Below are positions 24,586-33,038 of a stretch of 64,000 nt of DNA, one piece after another. A program made the translations under genes and the position numbers. This stretch comes from Burkholderiales bacterium (GTDB taxonomy: Bacteria; Pseudomonadota; Gammaproteobacteria; Burkholderiales; Burkholderiaceae_C): positions 310,001-374,000 of the forward strand of contig JACRPO010000012.1 in NCBI GenBank assembly GCA_016223165.1, in the 5' to 3' direction. Under the pieces are notes generated by a model. That model searched no databases. It was not told the DNA's origin and worked only from the letters and a program-made list of their open reading frames with translations. Positions within the stretch are counted from its first letter, which is position 1. Every line of letters begins with the position of its first letter.

Positions 24586-25614
24586 CTACATCGTCAGCAC
24601 GAGGCGCCCGCAGGCCTCGCGCGACTCCATGGCCCGGTGCGCCTGCGCCGCCTGGGCCAGCGGCAGGCTGCCGCCGACCACCGGCTTCAGGCGGCCCAGC
24701 CGCACCAGTTCGAGCAGCGTCTGCACCTCGGCGCGCGTGACGCCGTCGGTGCCGAGGAAGGCCATCTCCTTGAGGATGGCGTGCGCCGGGCGCAGCGACA
24801 CCGGCGCGGCGTTGAGGTTGCCGACGAAGACGTGGCGCGCACCGACGGCCATGCCCTTCAGCGCCGCGGCCCAGGCCATCTGGCCGACGATGTTGAAGAC
24901 CACGTCGACGCCGGCGCCGCCGGTCAGGCGGCGCGCCTCGGCGGCGAAGTCGAGCTCGGGGCTGACGATGACGTCGTCGGCGCCGTGCTCGAGCAGGAAG
25001 GCGCGCTTGGCGGCCGAGGTCGTCACGGCGATGGTGCGCGCGCCGAGCATGCGCGCCACCTGCACGGCGTGGATGCCGACACCGCCGCTGGCACCGGTGA
25101 CGAGCACCGCCTCGCCAGGCCGCACCGCGGCCACGCGCTCGAGCCCGTGGTAGGCGGTGCCGAGCGCGCACGGCACGACCGCCGCCTGCTCGAAGCTCAC
25201 ACCGTCGGGGACGCGCACCAGCGCGCGCTCGGCCACGCACACCAGTTCGGCATAGCCGCCCGGCACTTCCTCGCCGTACAGGCCGGCGCCCTTCTCGCAG
25301 AGGTGGTCGCGCGCACGGATGCACTGCGCGCAATGGCCGCAGTGGTCCTTCATCAGGACGGCGACGCGCTCGCCGACGGCGAACGCCGCGCTGCGCGACC
25401 CGAGCGCGGCCACCTCGCCGGCCATCTCGTGGCCGATGACGCCGGGCAGCGTTGTGCGCGGGAAGTGGCCCTGCCGCGCCATCACGTCGTGATAGCACAC
25501 GCCGCAGGCGCGCAGCCGCACCAGCACCTCGCCTTCACGCGGTACGGGGTCGGTCAGGCTGCGCGCGACGAGTTGCTCGATCCCGCCGTAGCCGTTCAGG
25601 ACGATGGCCTGCAT
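24586..25614 (-). CDS. zinc-binding medium-chain alcohol dehydrogenase
   Basis: A 342-residue MDR-superfamily oxidoreductase. The catalytic zinc ligands are in RACGVCYHDV (Cys) and GHEMAGEV (His-Glu); the structural zinc site is the four-Cys lobe CGHCAQCIRARDHLC; the Rossmann motif is VTGASGGVGIHAVQ for NAD(P). It starts about 100 bp from the divergent SDR gene and is the first gene of the minus operon that continues with the fused ACAD. It may oxidise an alcohol or reduce an enone on the same pathway; the substrate is not predictable. Confidence 0.92.
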   Translation of the reverse strand: MQAIVLNGYGGIEQLVARSLTDPVPREGEVLVRLRACGVCYHDVMARQGHFPRTTLPGVIGHEMAGEVAALGSRSAAFAVGERVAVLMKDHCGHCAQCIRARDHLCEKGAGLYGEEVPGGYAELVCVAERALVRVPDGVSFEQAAVVPCALGTAYHGLERVAAVRPGEAVLVTGASGGVGIHAVQVARMLGARTIAVTTSAAKRAFLLEHGADDVIVSPELDFAAEARRLTGGAGVDVVFNIVGQMAWAAALKGMAVGARHVFVGNLNAAPVSLRPAHAILKEMAFLGTDGVTRAEVQTLLELVRLGRLKPVVGGSLPLAQAAQAHRAMESREACGRLVLTM

Positions 25615-25691
25615 GGGGCGCCCTTTCGATGCCGGACCACGGGTGGCGACCACTGGCGCTGCCGCCCGACCTGTGGCATCGTTCAGTCTAA

Positions 25692-25705
25692 CAAACACTC
25701 GTTCG
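25692..25705. promoter_or_regulatory. palindromic operator before the SDR gene
   Basis: The imperfect palindrome CAAACACTCGTTCG has half-sites C-n-AAC and GTT-n-G around a 4-bp centre, and matches the site at 9896-9911 at 12 of 14 positions. It overlaps a TCTAAC hexamer (25687-25692) in the position of a -10 box reading rightward and sits 17 bp before the ATG of the SDR gene. It lies in the divergent region with the alcohol dehydrogenase operon, so one regulator could control both directions. Confidence 0.5.
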
Positions 25706-25722
25706 ACAAGGAGCAAGCCGGG

Positions 25723-26481
25723 ATGTTCAGCGGAAAGGCCCTCGAAAACAAGGTGGCGATCGTCACCGGCGCCGGCCAGGGCATCGGCGCGGGCATTGCA
25801 CGCGCCTACGCCGCGCAGGCGGCGAAGGTCGCCGTGGTCGACTGGAACCTGGAGACCGCGGAGCAGGTGGCGCAGTCGATCCGCTCCGCCGGCGGCCAGG
25901 CGGCGGCGTTCAAGTGCGACGTCGCCGACCGCGCCGCAGTCGATGCGATGGTCGCGGCGGTGGTCGCGAAGTTCGGCCCGGTCGACGTGCTCGTCAACAA
26001 CGCCGGCATCACGCGCACGGCGATGCTGCACAAGATGTCGGCCCACCAGTGGCAGCAGGTGATCGACGTGCACCTCACCGGCAGCTTCAACTGCCTGCAG
26101 GCAGTGGTGAACGGCATGATGGAGCGCCAGCGCGGCTGGATCATCAATACCATCTCCACCGCGGGCATCCTCGGCACCATCGGCCAGATCAACTACGGCT
26201 CGGCCAAGGCGGGCCTGATCGGCTTCACCAAGTCGGCCGCGCGCGAGTTGGCGCGCTACAACATCATCGTCAACTGCGTCGCGCCGGGCGCGTCGACGCC
26301 GATGACCGAGACCATCCGCACCGACGAGCGCTTCAAGCAGCGCACGCTCGATCGCATTCCGCTCGGCCGCTGGGCCGAGCCCGAGGAGATCGCGCCGGTG
26401 TGGGTGTTCCTCGCCTCCGAAGGCGCGAGCTACGTCACCGGCCAGTTGATCGGCGTGGACGGCGGCATGTCGATCCACTGA
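25723..26481 (+). CDS. SDR-family oxidoreductase (FabG-like)
   Basis: A 252-residue short-chain dehydrogenase/reductase. It has the TGAGQGIG cofactor motif, NNAG, the Ser in NTISTAG, the YGSAK catalytic tetrad segment, and a C-terminal VTGQLIGVDGGMS. AAGGAG lies 8 nt before the ATG. The family interconverts 3-hydroxyacyl and 3-oxoacyl groups or other alcohols. It is the first gene of a plus-strand operon with an NDP-forming acyl-CoA synthetase 13 bp downstream, so a 3-hydroxyacyl-CoA dehydrogenase-like role in the same route is plausible. Confidence 0.92.
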   Translation: MFSGKALENKVAIVTGAGQGIGAGIARAYAAQAAKVAVVDWNLETAEQVAQSIRSAGGQAAAFKCDVADRAAVDAMVAAVVAKFGPVDVLVNNAGITRTAMLHKMSAHQWQQVIDVHLTGSFNCLQAVVNGMMERQRGWIINTISTAGILGTIGQINYGSAKAGLIGFTKSAARELARYNIIVNCVAPGASTPMTETIRTDERFKQRTLDRIPLGRWAEPEEIAPVWVFLASEGASYVTGQLIGVDGGMSIH

Positions 26482-26494
26482 GAGTGCCGCCTCG

Positions 26495-28612
26495 ATGTCC
26501 GCTGCCCCCACCCGGCCCTCGCTGACCCCGCTGTTCGAGCCGCGCGCCATCGCGGTCTACGGCGCGTCGTCCGATCCCACCAAGATCGGCGGCCGGCCGC
26601 TCGACTTCCTCAAGTCGAGCGGCTTCGACGGCCCGCTGTATCCGATCAACCCGAAGTCCGCGCAGATCCAGGGCTTGCCGTCGTTCCCGACGGTTTCCGC
26701 GGTGCCCGGCCCGGTCGACCTGGCGATCGTCGCCGTGCCCGCGCCCGGCGTGCTCGGCGCGCTCGAGGACTGCGTGGCCAAGGGCGTGCGCGGCGCCGTC
26801 GTGCTCAGCTCGGGCTTCGCCGAGGTCGGCGGCGACGGCGTGCAGTGGCAGGCCGGCATCACCGCGCTGGCGCGGCGCTCCGGGCTGCGCGTCGTCGGGC
26901 CGAATTGCATGGGCCTGATCAACGTGCGGCGGCGCCTGCTCGGCACCTTCACGCCGAGCGCCGCCGGCTTCGGCCTGGTGCCGGGGCGCATCAGCCTGGT
27001 CAGCCAGAGCGGCGCCTTCGGCGGCTACTGCCTGTCGCTCATCCGCCAGCGCGGCCTCGGCCTCAACCTGTGGGTCACCACCGGCAACCAGAGCGACGTC
27101 GACTTCGCCGACTGCGTGGATCACTTCGCGCGCGACGACGGCACCCAGGTCATCGTCGGCTACCTCGAGGCGGCCACCGACCGCCAGCGCCTCTTCGACG
27201 CGCTGGCTCTCGCCCGCGAGAACGGCAAGCGCGTCGTCGTCATGAAGGTCGGCCGCTCCGAGGCCGGCGCGCAGGCCGCGGCCTCGCACACCGCGTCGCT
27301 GGCCGGATCCGACGCGGTCTACGATGGGGTCTTCCGCCAGTTCGGTGTGCTGCGCGCGCGCAGCATCGACGAGCTGTTCGACGTCGCCTATGCCGCCTCG
27401 CAGCCCGTGCCGGTGCCGCAGGGCCGGCGCACCGGGCTGCTCACCGTCTCGGGCGGCGTCGGCGCGCTGATGGCCGACGTGGCCGACGACTGCGCGCTCG
27501 ACGTCGCGCCGATGCCCGAGGACGCGCAGCGCAAGCTCAAGGCCATCCTGCCGTTCTGCGGGCCGCGCAACCCGGTGGACATGACGGCGCAGCTGGTCAA
27601 CGACCTGTCGCTGTTCGAGCGCAACTTCGAGCTGATGCTCGAGGCCGGGCGCTACGACGTGATCGTCGCCTTCCTGTCCAGCGTCGGCCAGGTGGTCGAG
27701 CTCAGCAGCAAGCTGCTCGAGCAGCTGAAGAAGGTGCTGCAGCGCTTCCCCGACCGCGCGGTGATCGTCTCGGCGCTGGCGTCGCCCGAGGTGCGCAAGC
27801 TCTTCGAGACCGCCGGCGTGGTGCTGTTCGACGAGCCCACGCGCGCCGTGCGCGCGGCGGCCGCGCTGGTGCACTACGGCGAGCAGGCGCGCGCCGGCGC
27901 GCGGCAGTCGCCGCCCACCCTGCCCGCCGGCGCGTTGCCGCCGCCGGCGCGCGCGGTCAACGAGGTCGAGGCCAAGGCGGTGCTCGCCAGCGCCGGCATC
28001 GCCGTCGTGCGCGAGCGGGTCGCGGCCGACGAGGCGGCTGCCCTGCGCGCCGCGCGCGAGCTGGGGTATCCCGTGGTGCTGAAAATCGCCTCGGCCGACA
28101 TCGCGCACAAGAGCGAGATCGGCGGCGTCATCGTCGGCCTGGCCGACGAGGCGCAGGTGCGCGAGGCCTACGCCACGCTGATGGAGCGGGCGCGCACGCG
28201 CGCCCCGCGGGCGCGGCTCGAAGGCGTCGTCGTCGCGCAGATGGCGGGCAAGGGCGTCGAGACCATCCTCGGCGTGGCCCGCGACCCGGTGTTCGGCGCC
28301 GTGGTCATGTTCGGTGTCGGCGGCATCTTCGTCGAAGCGTTCAAGGACGTCGCCTTCCGTGTCGCGCCGTTCGGCGTCGAACAGGCGCGGGCAATGATCG
28401 CGGAGGTGAAGGGGCGCGTGCTGCTGGCCGGCGTGCGCGGCCAGCCGGCGGCCGACGAGGAGGCGCTGGCGCAGGCGATCACGGCGCTGTCGGTGTACGC
28501 CGCGGCGCATGCCGAGGCGATAGAGAGCATCGACATCAACCCGCTGGTGGTGCTGCCGAAGGGCCGCGGCGTGCTGGCGCTCGATGCGCTGATCGTGCCG
28601 CGCGCGGGCTGA
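26495..28612 (+). CDS. NDP-forming acyl-CoA synthetase
   Basis: A 705-residue acetate--CoA ligase (NDP-forming) family protein with both subunits fused. In order: CoA-binding domain (IAVYGASSDPTKIGG), succinyl-CoA synthetase-like domain with GPNCMGLIN and SQSGAFGGY, the phosphorylated His265 in SHTASLAG, then a C-terminal ATP-grasp domain (KAVLASAGIAVVRER, PVVLKIASADIAHKSE). These enzymes couple ATP to acyl-CoA formation through a phosphohistidine. Proteobacterial relatives activate varied acids such as ferulate or pimelate. It follows the SDR gene by 13 bp and precedes a Bug receptor by 10 bp, so uptake and activation look coupled. Confidence 0.93.
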   Translation: MSAAPTRPSLTPLFEPRAIAVYGASSDPTKIGGRPLDFLKSSGFDGPLYPINPKSAQIQGLPSFPTVSAVPGPVDLAIVAVPAPGVLGALEDCVAKGVRGAVVLSSGFAEVGGDGVQWQAGITALARRSGLRVVGPNCMGLINVRRRLLGTFTPSAAGFGLVPGRISLVSQSGAFGGYCLSLIRQRGLGLNLWVTTGNQSDVDFADCVDHFARDDGTQVIVGYLEAATDRQRLFDALALARENGKRVVVMKVGRSEAGAQAAASHTASLAGSDAVYDGVFRQFGVLRARSIDELFDVAYAASQPVPVPQGRRTGLLTVSGGVGALMADVADDCALDVAPMPEDAQRKLKAILPFCGPRNPVDMTAQLVNDLSLFERNFELMLEAGRYDVIVAFLSSVGQVVELSSKLLEQLKKVLQRFPDRAVIVSALASPEVRKLFETAGVVLFDEPTRAVRAAAALVHYGEQARAGARQSPPTLPAGALPPPARAVNEVEAKAVLASAGIAVVRERVAADEAAALRAARELGYPVVLKIASADIAHKSEIGGVIVGLADEAQVREAYATLMERARTRAPRARLEGVVVAQMAGKGVETILGVARDPVFGAVVMFGVGGIFVEAFKDVAFRVAPFGVEQARAMIAEVKGRVLLAGVRGQPAADEEALAQAITALSVYAAAHAEAIESIDINPLVVLPKGRGVLALDALIVPRAG

Positions 28613-28622
28613 TCCGGCGGGC

Positions 28623-29609
28623 ATGAACGACAGGGCGGCGATGACGATGCTGCGTCTTGCGGCTTGCCTGCTCGCGCTCGCGCTGCCGGCGGTCGCGGCC
28701 GCCGAGGACTACCCGGCGCGCCCGATCCGCATCGTCGTGCCGACCGCGCCGGGCGGCTTCACCGACACCGTGGTGCAACTGCTCAGCGAGCGTTTCCGCT
28801 CCGCCTGGGGCCAGCCGGCGGTGATGGAGCACAAGGCGGGAGCCGGCGGCATCGTCGGCACCGACTTCGTCGCCAAGGCCGCGCCCGACGGCTACACGTT
28901 GCTGGCCGGCAACATCGGCCCCATCGTCATCACGCCGCTGCTGCAGCAGGGCAAGGTGCCCTACGACGCCGACCGCGATCTCGTTCCGGTCAAGATCCTG
29001 GCGACCTTCGGCAACGTGCTGGTCGTCAACCCGGCGGTGCCGGCGCACAGCCTCGAGGAGCTCATCCGCCTGGCGCGCGCGCGGCCCGGCACGCTGCACT
29101 TCGCCTCGGCAGGGAACGGCCAGTCGCAGCACCTGTCGGGCGAGCTGTTCAAGCGGCTGGCCGGCGTGGACATCGTGCACGTGCCGTACAAAGGCACCGG
29201 CCCGGCGCTCACCGACCTGATCGGCGGCCAGGTGCAGATGATGTTCAGCAATCTGCCGCCGGCGCTGCCGCACATCGAGGCCGGCAAGCTGCGCCCGCTG
29301 GCCGTCACCGGGCCGCGCCGCGCGGGCGCCCTGCCCGCCGTCCCGACGCTCGAGGAGGCCGGGCTGGCGGGCTATCAGGTGGTGTCGTGGGTGGCTCTGT
29401 TCGCCCCCGCGGGCACGCCGCCGGCCATCGTCGCCCGGCTGCACGCCGAAGTCACGCAGGCGCTGGAAAGCCCGGCGGGCCGCCAGCGCATCGCTGCCGG
29501 CAATGCCGAACCGGGTGCCGGCTCGGCGCACGACTTGACCGCGCTGGTCGCGGCCGACCGCGCGAAATGGGGCAAGGTCATCCGTGAAGGCAACATCCGC
29601 GCCGAGTGA
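28623..29609 (+). CDS. Bug/TctC-family periplasmic binding protein
   Basis: A 328-residue Bug-family receptor with signal peptide LRLAACLLALALPAVAAA and the motif YPARPIRIVVPTAPGG, then KAAPDGYTLLAGN, HVPYKGTGPALTDLIGG and LPAVPTLEEAGLAGY. The first ATG is used, but Met7 or Met9 would give an equally good signal peptide and no strong ribosome site distinguishes them. It closes the SDR/acyl-CoA synthetase operon and is the first of three genes (Bug, TauD, Bug) mirrored by a convergent set downstream. Confidence 0.92.
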   Translation: MNDRAAMTMLRLAACLLALALPAVAAAEDYPARPIRIVVPTAPGGFTDTVVQLLSERFRSAWGQPAVMEHKAGAGGIVGTDFVAKAAPDGYTLLAGNIGPIVITPLLQQGKVPYDADRDLVPVKILATFGNVLVVNPAVPAHSLEELIRLARARPGTLHFASAGNGQSQHLSGELFKRLAGVDIVHVPYKGTGPALTDLIGGQVQMMFSNLPPALPHIEAGKLRPLAVTGPRRAGALPAVPTLEEAGLAGYQVVSWVALFAPAGTPPAIVARLHAEVTQALESPAGRQRIAAGNAEPGAGSAHDLTALVAADRAKWGKVIREGNIRAE

Positions 29610-29666
29610 GCCGCGGGCGCCGCCGTGCGGCCGACCGCGCGGCGGCGCCGTCAATCGGGGAAGGCC

Positions 29667-29688
29667 ACCTAACGGTCAACCGCCAGGT
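29667..29688. promoter_or_regulatory. 22-bp palindrome upstream of the TauD gene
   Basis: Half-sites ACCTAACGGT and ACCGCCAGGT are separated by two bases, and the full 22-bp element matches its reverse complement at 16 positions (ACCT-nn-CGGT-nn-ACCG-nn-AGGT). It lies in the 142-bp gap between the Bug gene and the TauD gene, 63 bp before the start codon, where a promoter for TauD would be expected. The regulator is unknown. Confidence 0.45.
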
Positions 29689-29751
29689 GATATACGTTGC
29701 TCAACTTCCGGCCCGCCCGCGTCGCGGCCGGCCACGCAGGGAGGACGAAGC

Positions 29752-30729
29752 ATGCCGATCGAGATTCGCCGCCTGGCCCACGGTCTCGGGGCCGAGGTGC
29801 TCGGCGCGGACCTGTCGCGCCTCGACGCCGCCACGTTGGAGGCGATCCTTGCCGCATGGATGGAGCACCTGGTGCTCGTCTTCCCGCGCCAGCGGCTGAC
29901 GAACCTCGGCTTCGCCGCCTTCACCGAACGCTTCGGCGCGCTCGAGGTTCTCGGCAGCTACCAGGGGCTCGACGAGTACGTCGACCCGGCCTGCCGCGGG
30001 CTGATGACGGTCACCAACCGCGAGATCGCCCACGAGCCGTCGCGCACGCGGGCCGTCGGGCGCAAGTGGCATGCCGACCGGTCCTTCGTGCCGCAGGCGC
30101 CGATCGGCACGTTCCTGTACTGCCGCGAGCTGCCGGACGTCGGCGGCGACACGATGTTCGCCAATCAGTACCTCGCCTACGAGACGCTGTCCGAAGGGCT
30201 CAGGGCGGCGCTCGACCCGCTGTGGGCGGTGCACGACGTGCTCGGGCGCGCCGACAGCCTAGTGAAGGCGCTGTCGCCCGAGCAGCTCGCGCTCAAGCGC
30301 AGGATGGATCCGCCGACCGCGCAGCCGGTCGTGCGCGTGCACGAGGTGACAGGACGGCGCGCACTCTACGTCAGCGAGGCGGTGACGACGCGCTTCGTCG
30401 ACATGACCGAGGACGAGAGCCGGCCCTTGCTGCGCTTCCTCTTCGAGCACTCGGTGCAGCCGCAGTTCACGTACCGGCACCACTGGCATGTCGACGATGT
30501 CGTCATGTGGGACAACCGCTGCGCCATGCATCTGGCGCTTGCCGACTTCGACCCGCGGCAGATCCGCACGATGCTGCGCACGTCGGTCGTCGGGCCGGTG
30601 ACGGGGCACTTCGTCGACGCCGCTGCCGGCGCCGCCCGCGAAGGCGCTGCCGAGTTGGTCGACGGCCTGAGCCCGGCGGGGCCCGCCGCCCGCCTGCGAT
30701 CGAGCATCACGAGAGGGAACACACGATGA
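29752..30729 (+). CDS. TauD/TfdA-family 2-oxoglutarate-dependent dioxygenase
   Basis: A 325-residue Fe(II)/2-oxoglutarate dioxygenase. The iron ligands are His107 and Asp109 in KWHADRSF and His260 in MWDNRCAMH; Arg residues near the C-terminus would bind 2-oxoglutarate. Members hydroxylate sulfonates, aryloxyacetates and other organic acids next to a heteroatom, often releasing it. The start has GGGAGGA upstream. The stop overlaps the following Bug start as ATGA, so the dioxygenase and the receptor are coupled and probably share a substrate. Confidence 0.94.
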   Translation: MPIEIRRLAHGLGAEVLGADLSRLDAATLEAILAAWMEHLVLVFPRQRLTNLGFAAFTERFGALEVLGSYQGLDEYVDPACRGLMTVTNREIAHEPSRTRAVGRKWHADRSFVPQAPIGTFLYCRELPDVGGDTMFANQYLAYETLSEGLRAALDPLWAVHDVLGRADSLVKALSPEQLALKRRMDPPTAQPVVRVHEVTGRRALYVSEAVTTRFVDMTEDESRPLLRFLFEHSVQPQFTYRHHWHVDDVVMWDNRCAMHLALADFDPRQIRTMLRTSVVGPVTGHFVDAAAGAAREGAAELVDGLSPAGPAARLRSSITRGNTR

Positions 30730-31700
30730 AGACGCCCCAGTTCATCCTGCGCGCCACGGCAGGCGCCCTGGCGCTCGTGCTGGCGCTGTCCGCGCGCGGG
30801 CAAGGCTTCCCCGAGCGACCGATCCGCATCGTCTCGCCCTTCGCCGCGGGATCGAGCACCGACGTGATCGCGCGCATCATCGGCCAGAAGCTCCAGGAGA
30901 ACACCGGGCAGCCGGTGATCGTCGATACGCGGCCCGGCGCGAACGGCACGATCGCGGTGGACGCCGTCGCCAAGTCGCCGCCCGACGGCTACACCATCGT
31001 GCTGGCGTCCAACGGCACGCACGGCATCGCGGTCAGCATGTTCAGCAAGCTGCCTTACGACCCGGTGCGCGACTTCGACCCGATCATGCACGTCGGTCGC
31101 GTGTCCTACGTGCTGCTGGTCTCGGCCACGGGGCCGCATGCGTCTCTGAAGGACCTCGTCGCCGCGGCCAAGGCCAATCCCGGCAAGCTGTCGATCTCGT
31201 ATGCCGCCAGCGTCGCGCAGCTCACCGGCGAGCTGTTCAAGGCGACCGCCGCGATCCAGATGACGTCGGTGCCGTACAAGACGCCGGTCAACGCCTTTAC
31301 CGACGTGGCCGGTGGCCAGGTCGATGCGCACTTCGAGCCCCTGCCTTCCGGCTTGCCGATGATCAAGGCCGGGCGCCTCAAGGGCCTGGCGGTGACGTCG
31401 GCAACACGAAGCGCACTCTCTCCGGACATCCCCACGATCGCCGAATCGGGCTATGCCGGCTTCGAGTCGGGCGCATGGATCGCCTTCTTCGCACCGGCGG
31501 GAACGCCCAAGGACCGGTTGGCGAAGCTGCACGCCGAGATCCTGCGCGCCATGCAGAACACCGAGGTGCGCGAGCGGCTGGCCCAGGTCGGCATGGAGCC
31601 GGCGACGAGCACGCCGGAGGAACTGCGCGACATGGTCGCGCGCGAGATCGCCAAGTGGGCACGCGTGTACAAGGAAGCGAACCTGCCGCAGCAGAACTGA
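30726..31700 (+). CDS. Bug/TctC-family periplasmic binding protein
   Basis: A 324-residue Bug receptor with signal peptide FILRATAGALALVLALSARG, the FPERPIRIVSPFAAGSSTD motif, KSPPDGYTIVLASN and SVPYKTPVNAFTDVAGGQ. It overlaps the TauD gene by 4 bp and ends the plus-strand run, converging on a truncated Bug gene 18 bp away. The tight link to TauD suggests it imports or senses the dioxygenase substrate. Confidence 0.93.
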   Translation: MKTPQFILRATAGALALVLALSARGQGFPERPIRIVSPFAAGSSTDVIARIIGQKLQENTGQPVIVDTRPGANGTIAVDAVAKSPPDGYTIVLASNGTHGIAVSMFSKLPYDPVRDFDPIMHVGRVSYVLLVSATGPHASLKDLVAAAKANPGKLSISYAASVAQLTGELFKATAAIQMTSVPYKTPVNAFTDVAGGQVDAHFEPLPSGLPMIKAGRLKGLAVTSATRSALSPDIPTIAESGYAGFESGAWIAFFAPAGTPKDRLAKLHAEILRAMQNTEVRERLAQVGMEPATSTPEELRDMVAREIAKWARVYKEANLPQQN

Positions 31701-31718
31701 AGGCGGCACGCCGGATCC

Positions 31719-32131
31719 TCACTCGATCTTCAGCCCTGCCTGCTTGATGACCTTGCCCCACTTGGCCATCTCGGTGCGGAACAGCTCGGCCACCTGCGGC
31801 GCGGTCAGCGGCAGCGGCTCCAGACCGCCGGCGAGCATCTTCTCCTTCACGTCGGGCAGCTCGATGATGCGCAGCACCTCGTCCTGCATCTTGGTCACGA
31901 TCTCCTTCGGCACGCCCGCCGGCATGACGATCGCCAGCCACGAATAGCCCTCGAAGCCGGGCACGCCGGCTTCGGCCATCGTCGGCAGTTCGGGCAGCAG
32001 CTGCGAGCGCTTCGTCGAGCCCACCGCGAGCCCGCGCACGCGCCCGGACTTCATCTGCACGACGGCGGTGATCGTCGGCGATGACGCGACTCCGGGGCTT
32101 GCGCCGAAGGGCGAGGAAGATCTGGCGCGCG
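31719..32131 (-). pseudogene. truncated Bug/TctC-family gene (C-terminal third)
   Basis: The frame encodes only about 125 residues and matches the last third of a Bug protein: SGRVRGLAVGSTKRSQLLPE, PTMAEAGVPGFEGYSW, VMPAGVPKEIVTKMQDEVL, and a normal end at KVIKQAGLKIE. The signal peptide, the PIR-VVPF-AGG motif and the DGYT region are missing. Upstream the homology fades around FGASPGVASSP and the frame closes at the end of the TauD gene at 32133, so about 200 residues of the original gene were lost by deletion. No start codon with a ribosome site is apparent. It occupies the place equivalent to the intact Bug gene at 30726-31700 in the mirrored cassette. Confidence 0.85.
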
Positions 32132-32132
32132 C

Positions 32133-33017
32133 TCAGGCGGCCGCGCGCACCGTCGACTGCTCGCTGTACAGGCGCCCGCACGGCGTGCCGAGGATCGTGA
32201 TGCGATGCATGAGCCGCGGCTGGCCCGGCGCGTAGTCGGCGGGCGCCATGTGCATCGCGCAGCGGTTGTCCCACATCAGCAGGTCGCCCGGACGCCACTC
32301 GTGGCGGTAGGTGAACTCGGGCTGCACCGAGCGCCGCCACAGGAACTTGAGCAGGCCCGCGCTCTCCTCCTCGGTCATGCCGACGAAGCGGAAGGTCAGC
32401 GCCTCGCTGACGTACAGCGCCTTGCGTCCCGTCTCGCCGTGCACGCGAACCACCGGCTGCGCCACCGCCGGGTTGATGCGGTGCATCTCGGCGCGCTGCT
32501 CGGCGTTGCGCGAGCGGAACGGCGCGTAGTCGCGGATGTCGTGTACCGCCTCGAGGCCGTCGAGCAGCTTCTTCAGCCCGTCGGACAGCGAGTCGTAGGC
32601 ACTGTACATGTTGGTGAACAGCGTGTTGCCGCCGACCTCGGGGATCTCCTTGCAGTACAGCGCGCTGGCCATCGTCGGATGGGTCGTGAACGAATGGTCC
32701 GAGTGCCACAGCCGCCCGGTGTCCTTGGTCTCCGACGGTTTGCCGTTCACCAGCTTGTTGGTGATGAGAAAGATCTCGGGCACGCCCTCCAGGCGGTAGA
32801 AGGGCAGGCTCTTGTGGTCGTCGAGCGGGCCGAAGTGGCGCCCGAAGGCAACCTGCTGCTGCGGCGTGATGTCCTGGTCGCGGATGACGACGACCAGGTT
32901 GTCGAGCCAGATGCGCCGCACTTCGGCGGCGGCCGCCGCGTCCATCGGCCGGCGCAGGTCCAGCCCGGTGATCTCCGCGCCGAGCGCGAACGACAGCTTG
33001 CGAACTCCGAGTGCCAT
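32133..33017 (-). CDS. TauD/TfdA-family 2-oxoglutarate-dependent dioxygenase
   Basis: A 294-residue paralog of the dioxygenase at 29752-30729, sharing long stretches such as AQPVVRVH, ALYVSEA and MWDNRCAMH (roughly 45-50% identity by eye). Iron ligands are His105 and Asp107 in LWHSDHSF and distal His256. It lies 21 bp after a Bug receptor and directly before a truncated Bug gene, the mirror image of the plus-strand Bug-TauD-Bug set. A hydroxylase for a related but distinct organic acid is likely. Confidence 0.94.
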   Translation of the reverse strand: MALGVRKLSFALGAEITGLDLRRPMDAAAAAEVRRIWLDNLVVVIRDQDITPQQQVAFGRHFGPLDDHKSLPFYRLEGVPEIFLITNKLVNGKPSETKDTGRLWHSDHSFTTHPTMASALYCKEIPEVGGNTLFTNMYSAYDSLSDGLKKLLDGLEAVHDIRDYAPFRSRNAEQRAEMHRINPAVAQPVVRVHGETGRKALYVSEALTFRFVGMTEEESAGLLKFLWRRSVQPEFTYRHEWRPGDLLMWDNRCAMHMAPADYAPGQPRLMHRITILGTPCGRLYSEQSTVRAAA

Positions 33018-33038
33018 GATGTGTTCTCCGCGTTGCGT

